From contig NC_083570.1 in NCBI RefSeq assembly GCF_027579695.1, positions 11,626,051 to 11,690,050 of the forward strand: 64,000 nt of DNA, written 5' to 3'. Positions 9,934 through 21,530 of this stretch are shown one piece after another. Each line of letters starts with the position of its first letter. The first letter of the stretch is position 1. The position numbers were made by a program, and so were the translations under genes. The notes beneath the pieces were generated by a model. That model made no database searches. It was not told the origin of the DNA and saw nothing but the letters and a program-made list of their open reading frames with translations. Source of the stretch: Neoarius graeffei (lineage: Eukaryota > Chordata > Actinopteri > Siluriformes > Ariidae).

Positions 9934-12900
9934 ATGTCTGTGAACATAGCACGCGAGCTTCCTTTCCTGCCCGGAAACACATTCCGGGACACAACGGTGA
10001 GAAACTTTACACACACACACAAAACAAAACATAAATGGACAGGTAGATAGTCACAGTGATTCTACTTTTATGGACAGGAAACAAATTACACACTCATTTG
10101 TACATTTTTTTAATAAACAATCCCACACACTTCTGATCTAAAAGTATAATTTCATCCTAAACTTGAATCCCATGCAGAAGTCTGCCTTCCATCGAGCACA
10201 GACTTTATCCTATAAGAATGGTTACGCGCTTCCCATCCGGCCCAAAGTGGGGATCGGACAGCAGCCTTTATCCTCAGAAAACCTTCTCTATAACAAGATG
10301 ACCCAGCTCTCCATCCAACCACTCATCACCTCACCCGATACGTCCACACACACTCCTCCAAGCGACTTCATCCCAGCCCACATCGCCTACGACAAGAAGG
10401 TAACGAACTCTTAATTCAAGCCCATCACGATCTCATGCAGCGGTTATGCCAGTGTCCCTGAACTGGATCTTCATAATTCTGATTTGACCTGAACCTGTAA
10501 CACTCTGATCTTCACCCCATCTCCTACCTCAGGTTCTGCGTTTCTATGGCTACATCCAGGAGGAGGTGATGGACTCGCCGGAGGAGCACTGGCGTGTGCG
10601 TCCTGTCGTGTTTTATTACTACCTGGAGGATGACACCATGTGCCTGATAGAGCCAAAGGTAGAAAACTCGGGAATGCTGCAGGGAAAACTGCTCAAACGC
10701 CAGCGGCTGCCCAAGAACAAGCATGGAGAACACTACCACTGGAAGGACCTGAACATTGATATGGACCTGTGTGTGTACGGCACCGTGTACCGAATCACAC
10801 ACTGCGACGCCTTCACCCAGGTACACACACTTCAGATTGAACACATCACGGCAATCTTGGGCAAACATTCTTCTCTAATGCAAAGCCAAATCAGTGTGTG
10901 TGTTTTTTTCGTAGGAGTTCATGGAGAGTCAGGGGATAGCCCTGAATGACCCTGCGCCGACCCCCAGTGACCCCTACATGACCCGGCGAGCTCAGCCTGA
11001 ACAGACTTTTGTTACAGTGTCAGAATATGACCGCCTCAAACAGTTCCTCACTATGGACCGCAAGGTAGGGCACAATACTCAGGCACCTTAATGCGTTCCA
11101 AGTCCGTTCGAACTCCCCCAGACAACTTCCAAATATCAGAAAATAACAGCGAAACATGAAACACTCGCAGTAGTCATACATGTCAACCTTTGGTCAATCA
11201 AACCTGTATAATCAACCTCCAAAATCCGTATTTCCCTTATAAAATCCGTATAAGATGCAAATTAAAATAATTTACCTAAAATTTGAATGATAATTAACAA
11301 TGATATATCCCAGTTACTTTTTATTCAATATTAATAACAATAAACCTTCAGAATGAATACAAAGCTCCAATGTTCGACAAAAACACAAAGTGTTATCAGC
11401 GTAGTTACGAAGGAAATACTTCGTTGTTTGGAGACAGGTTTCACCGAGCGGCTATTATGCATGAGACTTCATATTAGCCACAAAGTCAGGAAAATCTGTT
11501 CGTAAAATTACGTTATAATGACCAAATACAATGAAAAGTATTTTTCCAGTCTCACCTGTGAAAGGTAATCCCATGTGATCTCGTTTGGACGGTAAACCTG
11601 TTGGTACAGTTAAACGCAGCACATGAATGAAGCATCTTTATTCTCGGCTACTGTCTAGACGCTATACCAGAGACGGTTGAAGAATCTCCACTTTGCCAGA
11701 TCCAATATGGCGGTGAGGATGACGTATAATTCTACGCAGAAGGCGGTGTCTATGTTTAGCTATATGTCTATGACTTCACGGTTGGCGGGATTCTCGCAAT
11801 GCGGTGTGCACATGATCAAAAGTGGAACGAAGTCTCACTACCACAAGATAACTCGCGATTTCATAAGACTCTTTACTGGCTGTCTGTGGTGTACAGTACG
11901 TTTGTAAATGTTATGCGCTCTTTTATCATCGTGGGAATTGATTACAGCTCTAAATAAATATTGAAGTTTTTTTAAAGAATCCGTATAACTTTATTTATAC
12001 GCCCGTATACTACGTTTATTGAATCAAATCCGTATAAAATACGGACATTCCGTATAGGTTGATATGTATGAGTAGTAACTAGAACATCAAAAGCTGTAAG
12101 AACTGCAACAACACACATCAATAATGGTTCGTTATCACAATTAAATTGCACAATGCACACATGGAACAAGAAGAAAGCAAAAATTTGCCTAGATTAGATT
12201 AGACTTTGTCATTGTGCAGAGTACAGTTACAAAGCCAATGAAATGCAGTTACACTCAGGAAATGAAATACATTATTGTACCTTTGGGGGTACTGTGGCTT
12301 GTCACTGGGGCAGTACCCTTTATATACTGCTTGGGAATCTGTACGTGTACCTTTTTGGCCCTAAAAAGGTACATAGTTACCTTGAGGTCCAATAATGAGC
12401 CCTAGGGGGTACATTAGTGTAGATTGTACAGTACCATGAGGGACTGAAATGAACCCTGACTGTACCCCTATTTCTGACAGTATAGCATCTAACCAGAAGT
12501 TTCAAAAGTTACAGGTGTTAAATGTAGAAGTGCAAAATGCTAGACGAGTAGTGGTATGGAGTTCAGCATGGTCACCACCTCAGGGAAGACGCTCCTCCTG
12601 AGCGTGCTGGTGCAGAGGCTGCGGTAACGTCTGCCAGATGGGAGGGGGGAAAAGCCATTCCCAACATGGTTAGGGTGGGTGGCATCCTTGATGTTACTCG
12701 CTCTGCCCAAGCATCACTTGTGGTCAGTGTTCTCAACGGAAGGTAACTGGGTGCTGGTAATCCATTGGGCAGTTTTCACCACCCACTAGAGTGCTTTATG
12801 GTCCAATACAGAGCAGTTGCCATACTATACAGAGATGCAGTTCATGAGTATGCTTTCAGTGGTACAATGATAGAAGTCCATCAGTATCCTGGGACAGATG

Positions 12901-15900
12901 TGAGCTTTCTTCAGGCTCTCTGAAAAGTAAAGATGCTGTTGCACCTTTTTTACCAGAACGGAGGAGTTTAGGGACCAGGTGAGATCATCGGAGATGTAGA
13001 CAGCAAGGAACCTGAAGCTTGACCCATGTTCTACAACAGCTCCATTAATGAAGATGGGAGTGTGCGCATGGCTCCTTACCCTCCTGAAGTCCATGATGGT
13101 CTTTTGTGTGTTAAGCACCAGGTTGTTATCGTCATACCACGTGACCAGATGCTGGACCTCATTGTCATCTCTGATCTGACCCACCACCATGGTGTCATCT
13201 ATGAACTTGATTATGGTGGTACAGCCATGGACAGGAACACTGTTGTTGGTGAACAGAAGAGGGCTTAGCATGCAACCTTGTGGCATGCCAGTGTTCAGGG
13301 TTATAGTGGTGGAGAAAGATTGTCCAACTTAATACACTGGGGTCTGTTAGTCAGAAAGTCCAGAGTCCAGTTGCAAAGGGAAGTGCTGATACCAAGCTGG
13401 CTAAGCTTGAGGGTTGAGGATCACTGGAGGAGCAGTACCTTTCCTAGTGGCCTACAGGCATCCTAAATTGGTCTCCCTACATCCAGCACCCTGTGAAGCG
13501 CAACATATGGCAACTCAAGAACTGACCACACTAGCCTTTCCATAGTGAAGACTGACCATGTGTCCTACTCATGGTGCCCGTTACTATCACAGAACATGGT
13601 GGATCTTGGGGAGTAAACCCTGAAAACAAATCCCACCTCACGTTTTGGTGGTGCAACAAGTCTTCTCTGCGACTGTGTCAGCCTTGCTGTCCCATTGAGC
13701 AACAGGGATTACTTACCAAGGGACATTATTCTGCGCCGTTTAGTGTCAAAGGCGCAGCTTTACTTTTTATGAGAGATGACCAAGAAAAGGAGGAACAGCA
13801 GCCATGCTAAGAAGGGCCGTGGTTACATTCAGCCCATCTGCTGCACCAATTGTGCTCACTGTGTCCCCAAAGACAAGGCCATCAAGGAGTTTGTCATCAG
13901 GGATGTTGTTGAGGCAGTGGCTGTGAAGGACATCTTTTGAGGCTAGCGTGTAAAATTGTAGATCAGTTTGGAGGGATCACAGTGTTAAATGATGCACTGA
14001 GATTAATGAACAGCATTCTGACGTACGAGTTGTTCTAGTAGTCCAGTGCCATGGAGATGGCATCCTCTTTTGACCTGTTGCAGTGGTAAGCAAACTGATG
14101 TGGGTCCACTGTGGCAGGAAAACAGGATTTCAAGCTGTGACAGAATCAGTCCCTTGAAGCACTTGGAAACGATGTGGGTGAATGGGACAGGATGGAAGTG
14201 ACTGAGGACCATGGTAGTGGAGTGCTTCGGCACTTGCACAATGGAGGCAGTCTTAAAGGTGGTGGGGACAACTGCTTGGGCCAGGGACAGGTTAAAAATG
14301 TCCTTAAAGACCCCAGCCAACTGCTTTGCACAAGCTCCAAGCTGGTGCACCAGCGCCACCTAGAGATTAAACACTGCATTTGTCTTGTTAACAAAATGCA
14401 CAAATTGTCCATTTTCCATGTTTAAATAGTCCTTCACATTTATGTGGTGTTTGTTTTACAGAATTTACTGACTGGATGAAAAACCAAGAGATGGTAGTGC
14501 AGGAATCTGGAAAGTGCAGAAAAGACATTTTAAGTCCATAAATTTCCAAATATAATGCGGCTCATGTCTGATATTCATGTCTTAGTAATAAAAGTTTGTG
14601 TGTGTGTGTGTGTGTGTGTGCAGGTGCTGCGTTTCTTTGCTCTGCTGGATGACTCAGACTCTCTGTATGGTGGGAAGAGGCCTGTAATCATACAGTATTA
14701 TCTGGTGGATGATTCGGTGGAGATCCGTGAGGTCCAGGAACCCAATAGTGGTAGAGACACGTTTCCCCTGCTGTTGCGGAGACAGAGGATTCATAAAGAC
14801 ATCAAACCAGCCTCCCGTGAGAGACAGACACACACACAAAAACACACCACTTAGCTCAAATTCTGCCCACTCAGAGTGTCAGAGACACACATCAACCCTG
14901 ACAAGCTCAGAGCATTCACACACACACTAAGGCTACGTTCACACTGCAGGCTGAAGTGACTCAAATCCGATCTTTTCGCCCATATGTGACCTGTATCCGA
15001 TCTTTTATTGACAATATGAACGACACAGATCCGATTTTTTCAAATCCGACCCAGGCCGTTTGGATATGTGGTCCTAATTCCGATTCCTATCCGCTCTTTT
15101 CATATGCGACTTCAGTCTGAACCGCCAGGTCGTATTCATCCGACTTACACGTCATCAACAAGCCACAAACGTCACTATTCTGGGCTGAAGTAGGCGGCGG
15201 GTCTCTCAAAAAAAGTTACAACAACATGGCGCATAATCACGGGCGCAGATAGAGGGGGAGACTCGTCCCACCCAGATTTAAATTCACCTCGTTCGGTCCC
15301 CCCCACTTATAGGGAGGAAAAACCGTCTATGCTGTCTTTGTATAAGGCAAACCTCACGGAAAAATCAAAAGACTAATTACCATTCGGTTTATTGAGGTGC
15401 ACAGCAGTGTATACATAGTTGCAACAACTCACATAAAACAAAGACTGATATTCGGTTGGTTGAGCTGCGCAGACTGCACAGGTTGCGAGCTCGAGCTTGG
15501 TTGCTATGGTTACTAACAACAAGTTTGACAGGCATATCGGGGTTGGGGTTGGTTTGCTGGCAGCTTTGTCCCCCCCAGTTTTTTTGTCCCCCCCAGTTCA
15601 AAAAACGTATCTGCGCCCCTGCGGATGACATCAATGCGAGGGACGCTTCGGGCTGTGAAGGTTCTGAATCTTCTCAATGGAAGGACGCAGAGGTTAGGGA
15701 GCTGATTTCCATTTGGGGGGATACAGCTATTCAAGCTAGATTGGATGGGTCATACCGCAACCGGGCGGTTTTACTTCTGTAAACACTGGCCATGCTCACT
15801 GCGTGTGACGTCGTCGTATCCTGCAATGCGCATGCGGAACACTTTTAGGTCGCTTTTCGTTCATACTGAGGATCACATACAAGTCGCATATATTTGTTAA

Positions 15901-18356
15901 TGTGAACGACCTCACAAAAAAATCGGATTTCACAAAAAAATCGGAATTGAGCATTAAGCCTTGCAGTGTGAACGTAGCGTAAGACTACGTTCAGACTGCA
16001 CCCTGAAACGACCCATATCTGATTTTTTTGCCCATATGCGACCTGTATCCGATTTGTTATTGACAATCTGAACGACACAGATCTGATTTTTTTTCACATG
16101 CGACCCAGGCCGCTTGGATACGTGGTCCTCAATCCGATGCATATCCGTTATTTTCACATGCGACTGCAGTCTGACCTGACAGGTCGCATTCATGCAGCCT
16201 ATACGTCATCAACAAGAGACAAACGTCACTATTCTGCGTTGGCTAATCCCGCCTCTTTGGTGGAAAACAACAACATTTGTACAGTTTTCAGAATTTAAAT
16301 AGACTTTTATAGAATTGATCAAGCTAATGGTGGATTTGGTAGGGACCTGGATGTTGATCTGTTAGCCTGATTAAATAAAACAGTTTCTATAACTGATTTA
16401 TAACTTAAACCATCCTGTACCACATCGCCAGGTCTCGCCTCATCTCCATAGCAAACTGCACTGGTGTTTCTGCACCTTGAGCCAGCGCTGAGAGAAGTTG
16501 CAGAATTCAGCTGGCTATAAACAATCTAAATAAATATTTATAAAAATGTAGAAAAAGTTTATTAATATGACGAAATAAATGTGTGCAAATTATTAAGCCT
16601 GAATTAAGAGTTTGGTAATACAGCGGCCGTATCCCAAATGACTGCCTACTGAAGCTCGAGTGCACTATATAGAGTTTAAAAATCCATTACTTCCGAGTAA
16701 CATGTAGTGCACTTATATAGAAATTAGAGAGACATTTAGGAGTCAACCCTCGTTACCAGGCTACACGTTTTTATTTCAGTTCAGAAACAGAAACACACAC
16801 GAGACCTCACACTTTAACACTAACCAGATAATTAAACAAACAAACAAACAAACAAACAAAAAAAATCATTAAACTTGAAGAGTGCGCTTTTTTTTTTTTG
16901 TTTACGTATTACGTAGATGTGCTTATTACGTGTCAATTTGCACATGCGGGACACTTTTGGGTCGTTTTCCGTTCATAGTGGAGATCGCATACAAGTCTCA
17001 TATAATTGGTAATGTGAACGGCCTAACAAAAAAATCGGATTTCACAACAAATCGGGTATGGGTCGTTTCAGGTTGCAGTCTGAATGTAGTGTAACATACA
17101 TCAACAGAATCATGAGCATGCACACACTAACACGTGCACACACAAAAAGAATAAAGTGCATGCACACAGTCTAACACACAAACCAACACACACACCAATA
17201 TAGAGCAAATACACTCAGTCAGTCATTCATTCAGTTTCTCTCTCTCTCAGAGCCGTTCCCTAGCTGTATTTTCGAAGTGACTCCACATGAAGTTGCTGAG
17301 TATTACTCTCCAAAGGACTTCCGGGTTGGGGAGAAGCTGAGGCTCATGGGAAATCTCTTCCTGCTGTATGATTGTGACGAGTTCACCCAAAAGTTCTACG
17401 AGCAGCATCATCCTGACATCACACTCAAGCCCCTCCCACTGGAGAAAAGGCCTGAGCAAGACTGCAAGAGGGTAAATAGGATTTTTTTTTTTTTTGCTTT
17501 TTAAATATATACTTTTTGACAAATTATGTCTATAATACTGCGTACCCTTTTATGTCCACACACACACACAGGTGATCCCACCATACAATGGCTTCGGGTC
17601 TCTTGAGGACTCTCTCCAAAACTGTCGTAATCTGATTCCTCAGCCGCCCAAAAAAGATCTGATAAAACTGCTGGAAAATGACCACAAAGTGCTGCGCTAC
17701 GCTGCCAGACTGGTGAGAAAACACACACATACATATACATATGAATCTACCTTGCTCTTACACATAATGCCAAGCTGTAAGAATCTCTCTGCTTGACACA
17801 GGACTCCCAGAATCCTCAGGACGAGGGCCGGCGCTTCATCCTCCACTACTACCTGTCTAACGACACGATCAGTATCCATGAGAGGCCCGCTCGCAACTCG
17901 GGCATCATTGGAGGAAAATTCCTGGAGAAGACTCGTGTTCCCAAACCGGGAAGCATGGTGGAAAACCCCGAGTACTACGGACCAGCTGATTTTGCTATAG
18001 GAGCCACGGTGGAGGGTAACAGGCCACGTTTGACTTTAATCGAGTACGTTAAGTAAGTAATAAAACACTCACTGATTATTTTTCCATTTTATGCCTCAGT
18101 GTTTGGACGGCGGTTCATTCTGACAGACGCTGATCAGTACGTACTGGATCACCTCGAATCGGTGGCAGAACAGGAGCGAATCCCAGAGCAGACCCTCTCC
18201 TCACTCCGCCAAGCTCTGGGGAAGAACCTGAACACACCCTTAGGTACACTTGCCTCAAAATGTCAATAAAGAATGAAGATCTGACTCCGTGCCATGTTAG
18301 CATGATTACAGGAAGTCTTTCTCGTTCCAGATACAGAGCTTACACACTCACCCTGA
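9934..18356 (+). CDS. efhc1: EF-hand domain-containing protein 1 (three DM10 domains), copy 1
   Basis: EFHC1 is a microtubule-associated protein of the ciliary axoneme; this copy is a 553-residue product from ten coding exons: 9934-9996, 10178-10399, 10533-10820, 10915-11064, 14624-14816, 17251-17471, 17572-17712, 17802-18015, 18100-18243 and 18331-18356, all with GT-AG introns and matching phases. DM10 domains lie at about residues 96-191, 242-360 and 419-520. The start [14 protein letters not shown] and the next exon [17 protein letters not shown] match human EFHC1 better than EFHC2. Human EFHC1 (640 residues) has a C-terminal EF-hand; here the frame closes before it ([12 protein letters not shown], stop), and no EF-hand exon was found downstream. 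If the last intron is retained, the frame ends instead at 18269, overlapping an AATAAA. Introns 4 (3.6 kb) and 5 (2.4 kb) are swollen by transposons. The exon ends are my manual calls. Confidence 0.9.
11175..12070. mobile_element. TIR element in efhc1 intron 4
   Basis: The ends CATACATGTCAACCT and AGGTTGATATGTATG are inverted with one mismatch and flanked by AGTAGT at 11169-11174 and 12071-12076. The ends carry several CCGTATA/TATACGG motifs. A core at about 11447-11760 is shared with the element at 19377-20379. No transposase is seen. The duplication length (6 bp visible) does not settle the superfamily. Confidence 0.65.
12250..12480. mobile_element. MITE inside the LINE 3' end
   Basis: It splits a LINE phrase (AATGCAGTT before it, AGCATCTAACC after it). 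The ends ACACTCAGGAAAT and ATTTCTGACAGTAT are roughly inverted. The interior has repeated GGTAC motifs, as in a common fish MITE that reads as runs of GTACCTTT and GGGGTAC. Confidence 0.6.
13776..13940 (+). pseudogene. rps26: ribosomal protein S26 retrocopy, 5' part only
   Basis: The frame from ATG 13776 reads [20 protein letters not shown], then [19 protein letters not shown] and [14 protein letters not shown], which aligns with the first 53 or so residues of RPS26 (115 in human). Several changes hit conserved positions, for example R to C in the IRCTNC motif. The homology stops after KDI and the stop codon comes from flanking LINE sequence. The start codon and second codon are contiguous, where I recall an intron in the parent gene, which suggests an mRNA-derived copy. 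The 3' half and poly-A tail are missing, which is unusual for a retrocopy. Confidence 0.8.
14931..15979. mobile_element. Harbinger-type MITE, composite
   Basis: The ends GGCTACGTTCACACTGCAG and TTGCAGTGTGAACGTAGCG are inverted, with a TAA duplication at 14928-14930 and 15980-15982, as expected for PIF/Harbinger (TWA target). Many ATCCGAT motifs are present. A second element with GGGCGCAGATA / TATCTGCGCCCC ends sits inside (about 15240-15620). The sister copy at 53547-54598 has the same inner insert. It lies in intron 5 of efhc1 copy 1. Confidence 0.82.
15983..17091. mobile_element. second Harbinger-type MITE, adjacent
   Basis: The ends GACTACGTTCAGACTGCA and TGCAGTCTGAATGTAGTG are inverted. 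It is flanked by TAA at 15980-15982, shared with the element to its left, and by TAA at 17092-17094. Both ends have ATCCGAT/ATCGGAT motifs similar to the neighbour, but the interior (16300-16880) differs. It is a related but distinct family inserted side by side. Confidence 0.78.
18265..18270 (+). terminator. efhc1: possible polyadenylation signal, efhc1 copy 1
   Basis: AATAAA in the short stretch after exon 9; the same hexamer is at 38031-38036 in copy 2. It would serve transcripts that end before exon 10. Confidence 0.35.
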
Positions 18357-18849
18357 AGACTGCAGCTACAGCACGGACACGTCTTTTACTCTTTTCACAG
18401 ATCTCTACTAATATTACATTTTCATACCTGTGTGAACCAAATATGTAACATGTATTCTTCTCTAAAGTCTTTATATCTTACAGTATGATTCTACATTCTT
18501 CAAGTTCTCTCTTTTTAGTGATAGAAATATTCCTGTGGAAATCACTGGTTTGTGATCTGTGTGATGGGAATCAATTATATATAATGTCTCTAGATGGGAA
18601 TCGTATACAGTAAGGAAGGAATTAAAACCTGTAACCAGTGGCAAGTTGCTGCGGTGTAAAACACTTCAGGAAGTGCTGTTATAGTAATCCGTCAACTTTT
18701 GGTGTGGTAACACAGCGCCTTGTTGATGATTATCCCACAAAAGCACATCCTGAAGTGTTTGTCTGAAGGTTCTCAGTCATCCAGGTCATCATAAACCGTC
18801 AGTGCTAAAGAAGGCAACTGGACTTGCTTGAAATTCAGAGGAAGTGGTC
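18357..18849. other. 3' flank of efhc1 copy 1
   Basis: Probable 3' UTR and spacer. I looked for an EF-hand coding exon here on both strands and saw none. Confidence 0.5.
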
Positions 18850-18852
18850 TGA

Positions 18853-19373
18853 AGGCCAATTTATGCTGACAACCCAGTCCTCGCAGATGGCGTCGCAGAT
18901 AGCGTCTGCGTAGCCCCCCCACCTTCGCAGACGCTCTGCGTGCACCTCCCAAAAATTGTGACCACCGCAGAAGCCTCGCAGACAGTGTCGCAGACAAGAG
19001 GGCTCTGATTGGTCCACTCTACATCCGCTGTACACGCACTTCCGCTTCCCTACTTTCCCGGTTTGGTTTGTTTTCATGACCGCTATCTTTAAAAACACGA
19101 GCGAGGATGGAGCAGCACGAAGAGCGGTTGATCGAGGAAGTGAGGAAGTACGTACATCTATACGACTCCAGTTCTAGTCATTATAAGTAACCGGAGGATA
19201 AACACTCCACTAACCACACCCACCAACTACTCCTAGCGATTTCGCGACTTCGCGCCCCCTTGCGTTGTGGCGGTGAATAACATCGCGCACGCCTATTACT
19301 CCCCGCTCAACGATAAATTACAACTGTCTGCGAAAGCCTTGTCGCAAGAGCATGCAGAGGCCCTGAGGCTACA
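18853..19373 (+). mobile_element. Harbinger-type MITE with MADF start
   Basis: It is flanked by TGA at 18850-18852 and 19374-19376. The left end is AGGCCAATTTATGCTGACAAC-like and the right end is TGCAGAGGCCC. From ATG 19107 it reads MEQHEERLIEEVRKYVHLYD and stops after SSSSHYK. This is the start of a MADF (Myb/SANT-like) domain of the kind encoded by Harbinger elements. Sister copies are at 45460-45947 (inverted) and 63652 onward, with TAA and TTA duplications. Confidence 0.8.
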
Positions 19374-19376
19374 TCC

Positions 19377-19999
19377 ACACAACAACGGCAACGAGATGTT
19401 ATTTAAAAAAAATATTGCGTCCAAATGGGCAACGATCAGTAAAATATCAGGTCCATATGGCAACGCAACGCTTGCTGAAAACAATGCAATACACATGCCA
19501 CACCTCTAGGGGTGCTGTAAGACGGTCCCTTCGGAGACACCAGAACAATAGAAGAAGTAAGGACGCATGCGCATAAACTATTATGCGCGAGACTTCATAT
19601 TAGCCACAAAGTCAGAAAAATCTGTTCGTAAAATTACGTTATAATGACCAAATACAATGAAAAGTATTTTTCCAGTCTCACCTGTGAAAGGTAATCCCAT
19701 GTGATCTCGTTTGGACGGTAAACCTGTTGGTACAGTTAAACGTAGCACATGAATGAGGCATCTTTATTCTCCGCTTTGACCTATCCAATATGGCGGCGAG
19801 GATGACGTATGATTCTACGCGGAAGGCGGCGTCTTTAATGGTCCGGAAGAAATTGAATGCTACACATTGATGGATTAATTTGTTCTTCTACGCCCTTTTT
19901 GAGGAATGTATTGTAGGACTTAAACCAACATCTGAAGAGGTGAGATCGCTCCTTTTTTTTCCCTATTTTTGCTGGCGGGATTGACTCTGCCCTAAGGGC

Positions 20000-20041
<42 letters not shown>

Positions 20042-20379
20042 ACCATTACACAATAAATATTCACAGTGAAAATATTTTGTAAGCGCGTTTCATGAACCAA
20101 GTTATAGGATTTGTTGACAACTCGCATCGAGTTTGTTACACTTCTATCCGGCGTGAAGCACTCACAGTCATGTGGTTGTGACGTCATCGTAAACAAATCC
20201 GTTCTACTCATCCAGACGACTTCGCAATGGCAACATTGCCAGATCTTTCCACTCTGGAACCCGTTCTCAAAAGATTGCGTTTTGGGGCACCCAAAACGCC
20301 GGTGCCGTGTGGACGCCAGGCCGAAACGATAAACAATTGTATCGGATTCACCTGAATCCGTTGCCGTGTGGACAGGGCC
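19377..20379. mobile_element. TIR element adjoining the MADF MITE
   Basis: It starts GGCTACATCCACACAACAACG and ends CGTGTGGACAGGGCC, imperfectly inverted, and is flanked by TGA at 19374-19376 (shared with its neighbour) and 20380-20382. It contains the block at about 19574-19840 also present at 11447-11760 and a CT microsatellite at about 20003-20037. No transposase is seen. Confidence 0.72.
20003..20037. repeat. CT microsatellite
   Basis: About 17 CT units, within the element at 19377-20379. Confidence 0.95.
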
Positions 20380-20615
20380 TGAGACACCACTTATGCAGTC
20401 CTTGGCACACTTCCCAGAAAACTGAATACACATCCACACCAAGATTCAGCTGACTTCAATGAGTCACATGATGGCAGAGAGAGCCAACGACCCACAGATC
20501 ACCCTAACGACCCTCTAGGCTGCTAACAGCATTCACACCCAAACTCCAGTGACCCTAACACCTACAGGATGACTGAGAGGGTCAACGACCCGTGTGACCT
20601 CAATGACTCTCCTTA

Positions 20616-21504
20616 GCCCATGTTTACATTAGACCGTATCAGCGGATCATCAGATTGACGTTTTTAAAACGATTAGTGTGCACACAGCAACACCAATACA
20701 CGATTTGCGTGCACACAGCAATACCAATACACGGATACGCTCGGCTCCGCAGGCATCCTGCGCTCCAAATCACTCCGCCCTGAACAGCGAGTGCCCTCTG
20801 GAGGGTGCGCACTCCGGCCTTGCGCAGCTCACAGAGCGCGCGAGTGAAGTGAACAAGCTGTGATTCGGGACTGAGCCGCTGTGTGTGTGATCCCAGCACA
20901 TATCACTTACCACTTGCAAGTGGAAGGATGGCAAGCCTAAAGACAATCATAACTACACAATGGGCAGTATTTGCAGTATTTTCATACTTTTATACTCTTT
21001 AATGAAAGGTGATACAAGGCGGAAGTCCGCGCCGTTTTTCAGCAGTCGCGTCACATGACCAACGCCAGCGAATCAGGAAGGTCACAGTGACGTTGTCCAA
21101 TGAGATGCCAGCTAGAGCTCAGCACAGCGTATTCGCGTATTCTGAATGTTTACACAGCACTGGAGCTGACACGATCTGGATTGAATACGTGGACGCTGGC
21201 GGATTCCCGTTTCCCGGCGTTTCCAGGCGGTTTAACCTCCTAAGACCCAAGCTGTTTTTTTTACATGCATTTTTTATTTCTTTTTGCTATTTGGGCTTAT
21301 TAGAACCTGATTAGAATAAAAACTAAGCATCATCTTTGATAAGATGTACTTTTTGAGAAAAAGTATGTCCACATATGTGGATTCTTGTTCTGAATTTCTA
21401 AAAAGTGCTGTCCACGTATGTGGACGCTAGGCCCTAGGAGGTTGTAAACGGACAGTGCATCCGTGAAGAAAACGAGACAGATATGGTCTAATGTAAACAT
21501 AGCC
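20616..21504. mobile_element. Harbinger-type MITE
   Basis: The ends contain TTTACATTAGACCGTATC and the inverse ATATGGTCTAATGTAAA, flanked by TTA at 20613-20615 and 21505-21507. The interior matches the inverted copy at about 42990-43548. A smaller element lies at about 21236-21441. Confidence 0.82.
21236..21441. mobile_element. small MITE nested in Harbinger-type element
   Basis: Inverted ends CCTCCTAAGACCC and GGCCCTAGGAGG, next to TTAA on the left. It holds paired TCCACATATGTGGA-type palindromes. It resembles TTAA-targeting MITEs of fish. Confidence 0.6.
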
Positions 21505-21530
21505 TTAGGGTTGCTTTTGGTCCACTAGAG

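Larger units (their letters stand above)
12190..14420 (-). mobile_element. LINE with decayed reverse transcriptase, efhc1 intron 4
   Basis: On the minus strand, broken frames give reverse-transcriptase fragments. One piece at 14003-14412 contains [17 protein letters not shown]; later pieces read [18 protein letters not shown] near 14000, [12 protein letters not shown] at 13286 and [14 protein letters not shown] near 13210 (the catalytic box reads FIDD), then the C-terminal part down to 12825. The 3' end on this strand lies near 12190 with a short AGATT-type tail. A MITE (12250-12480) and an rps26-bearing insert (about 13420-13940) interrupt it. The clade looks CR1/L2-like, but this is uncertain. 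Confidence 0.75.

Noticed and set aside
10163-10177. Alternative efhc1 start at the ATG before exon 2
   Set aside because: It lies in intron 1 before a good acceptor; the spliced first exon ending DTT matches the family N-terminus.
12825-13286. A host gene on the minus strand in efhc1 intron 4
   Set aside because: The peptide carries reverse-transcriptase motifs with decayed catalytic residues and is part of a LINE.
18115-18303. Minus-strand 62-codon frame, repeated at 37881-38069
   Set aside because: It is the antisense shadow of efhc1 exon 9, repeated only because the exon is duplicated.
9934-18356. EFHC2 rather than EFHC1
   Set aside because: The start (LPFLPG), [17 protein letters not shown] and [18 protein letters not shown] fit EFHC1; EFHC2 differs strongly in these places and is longer.
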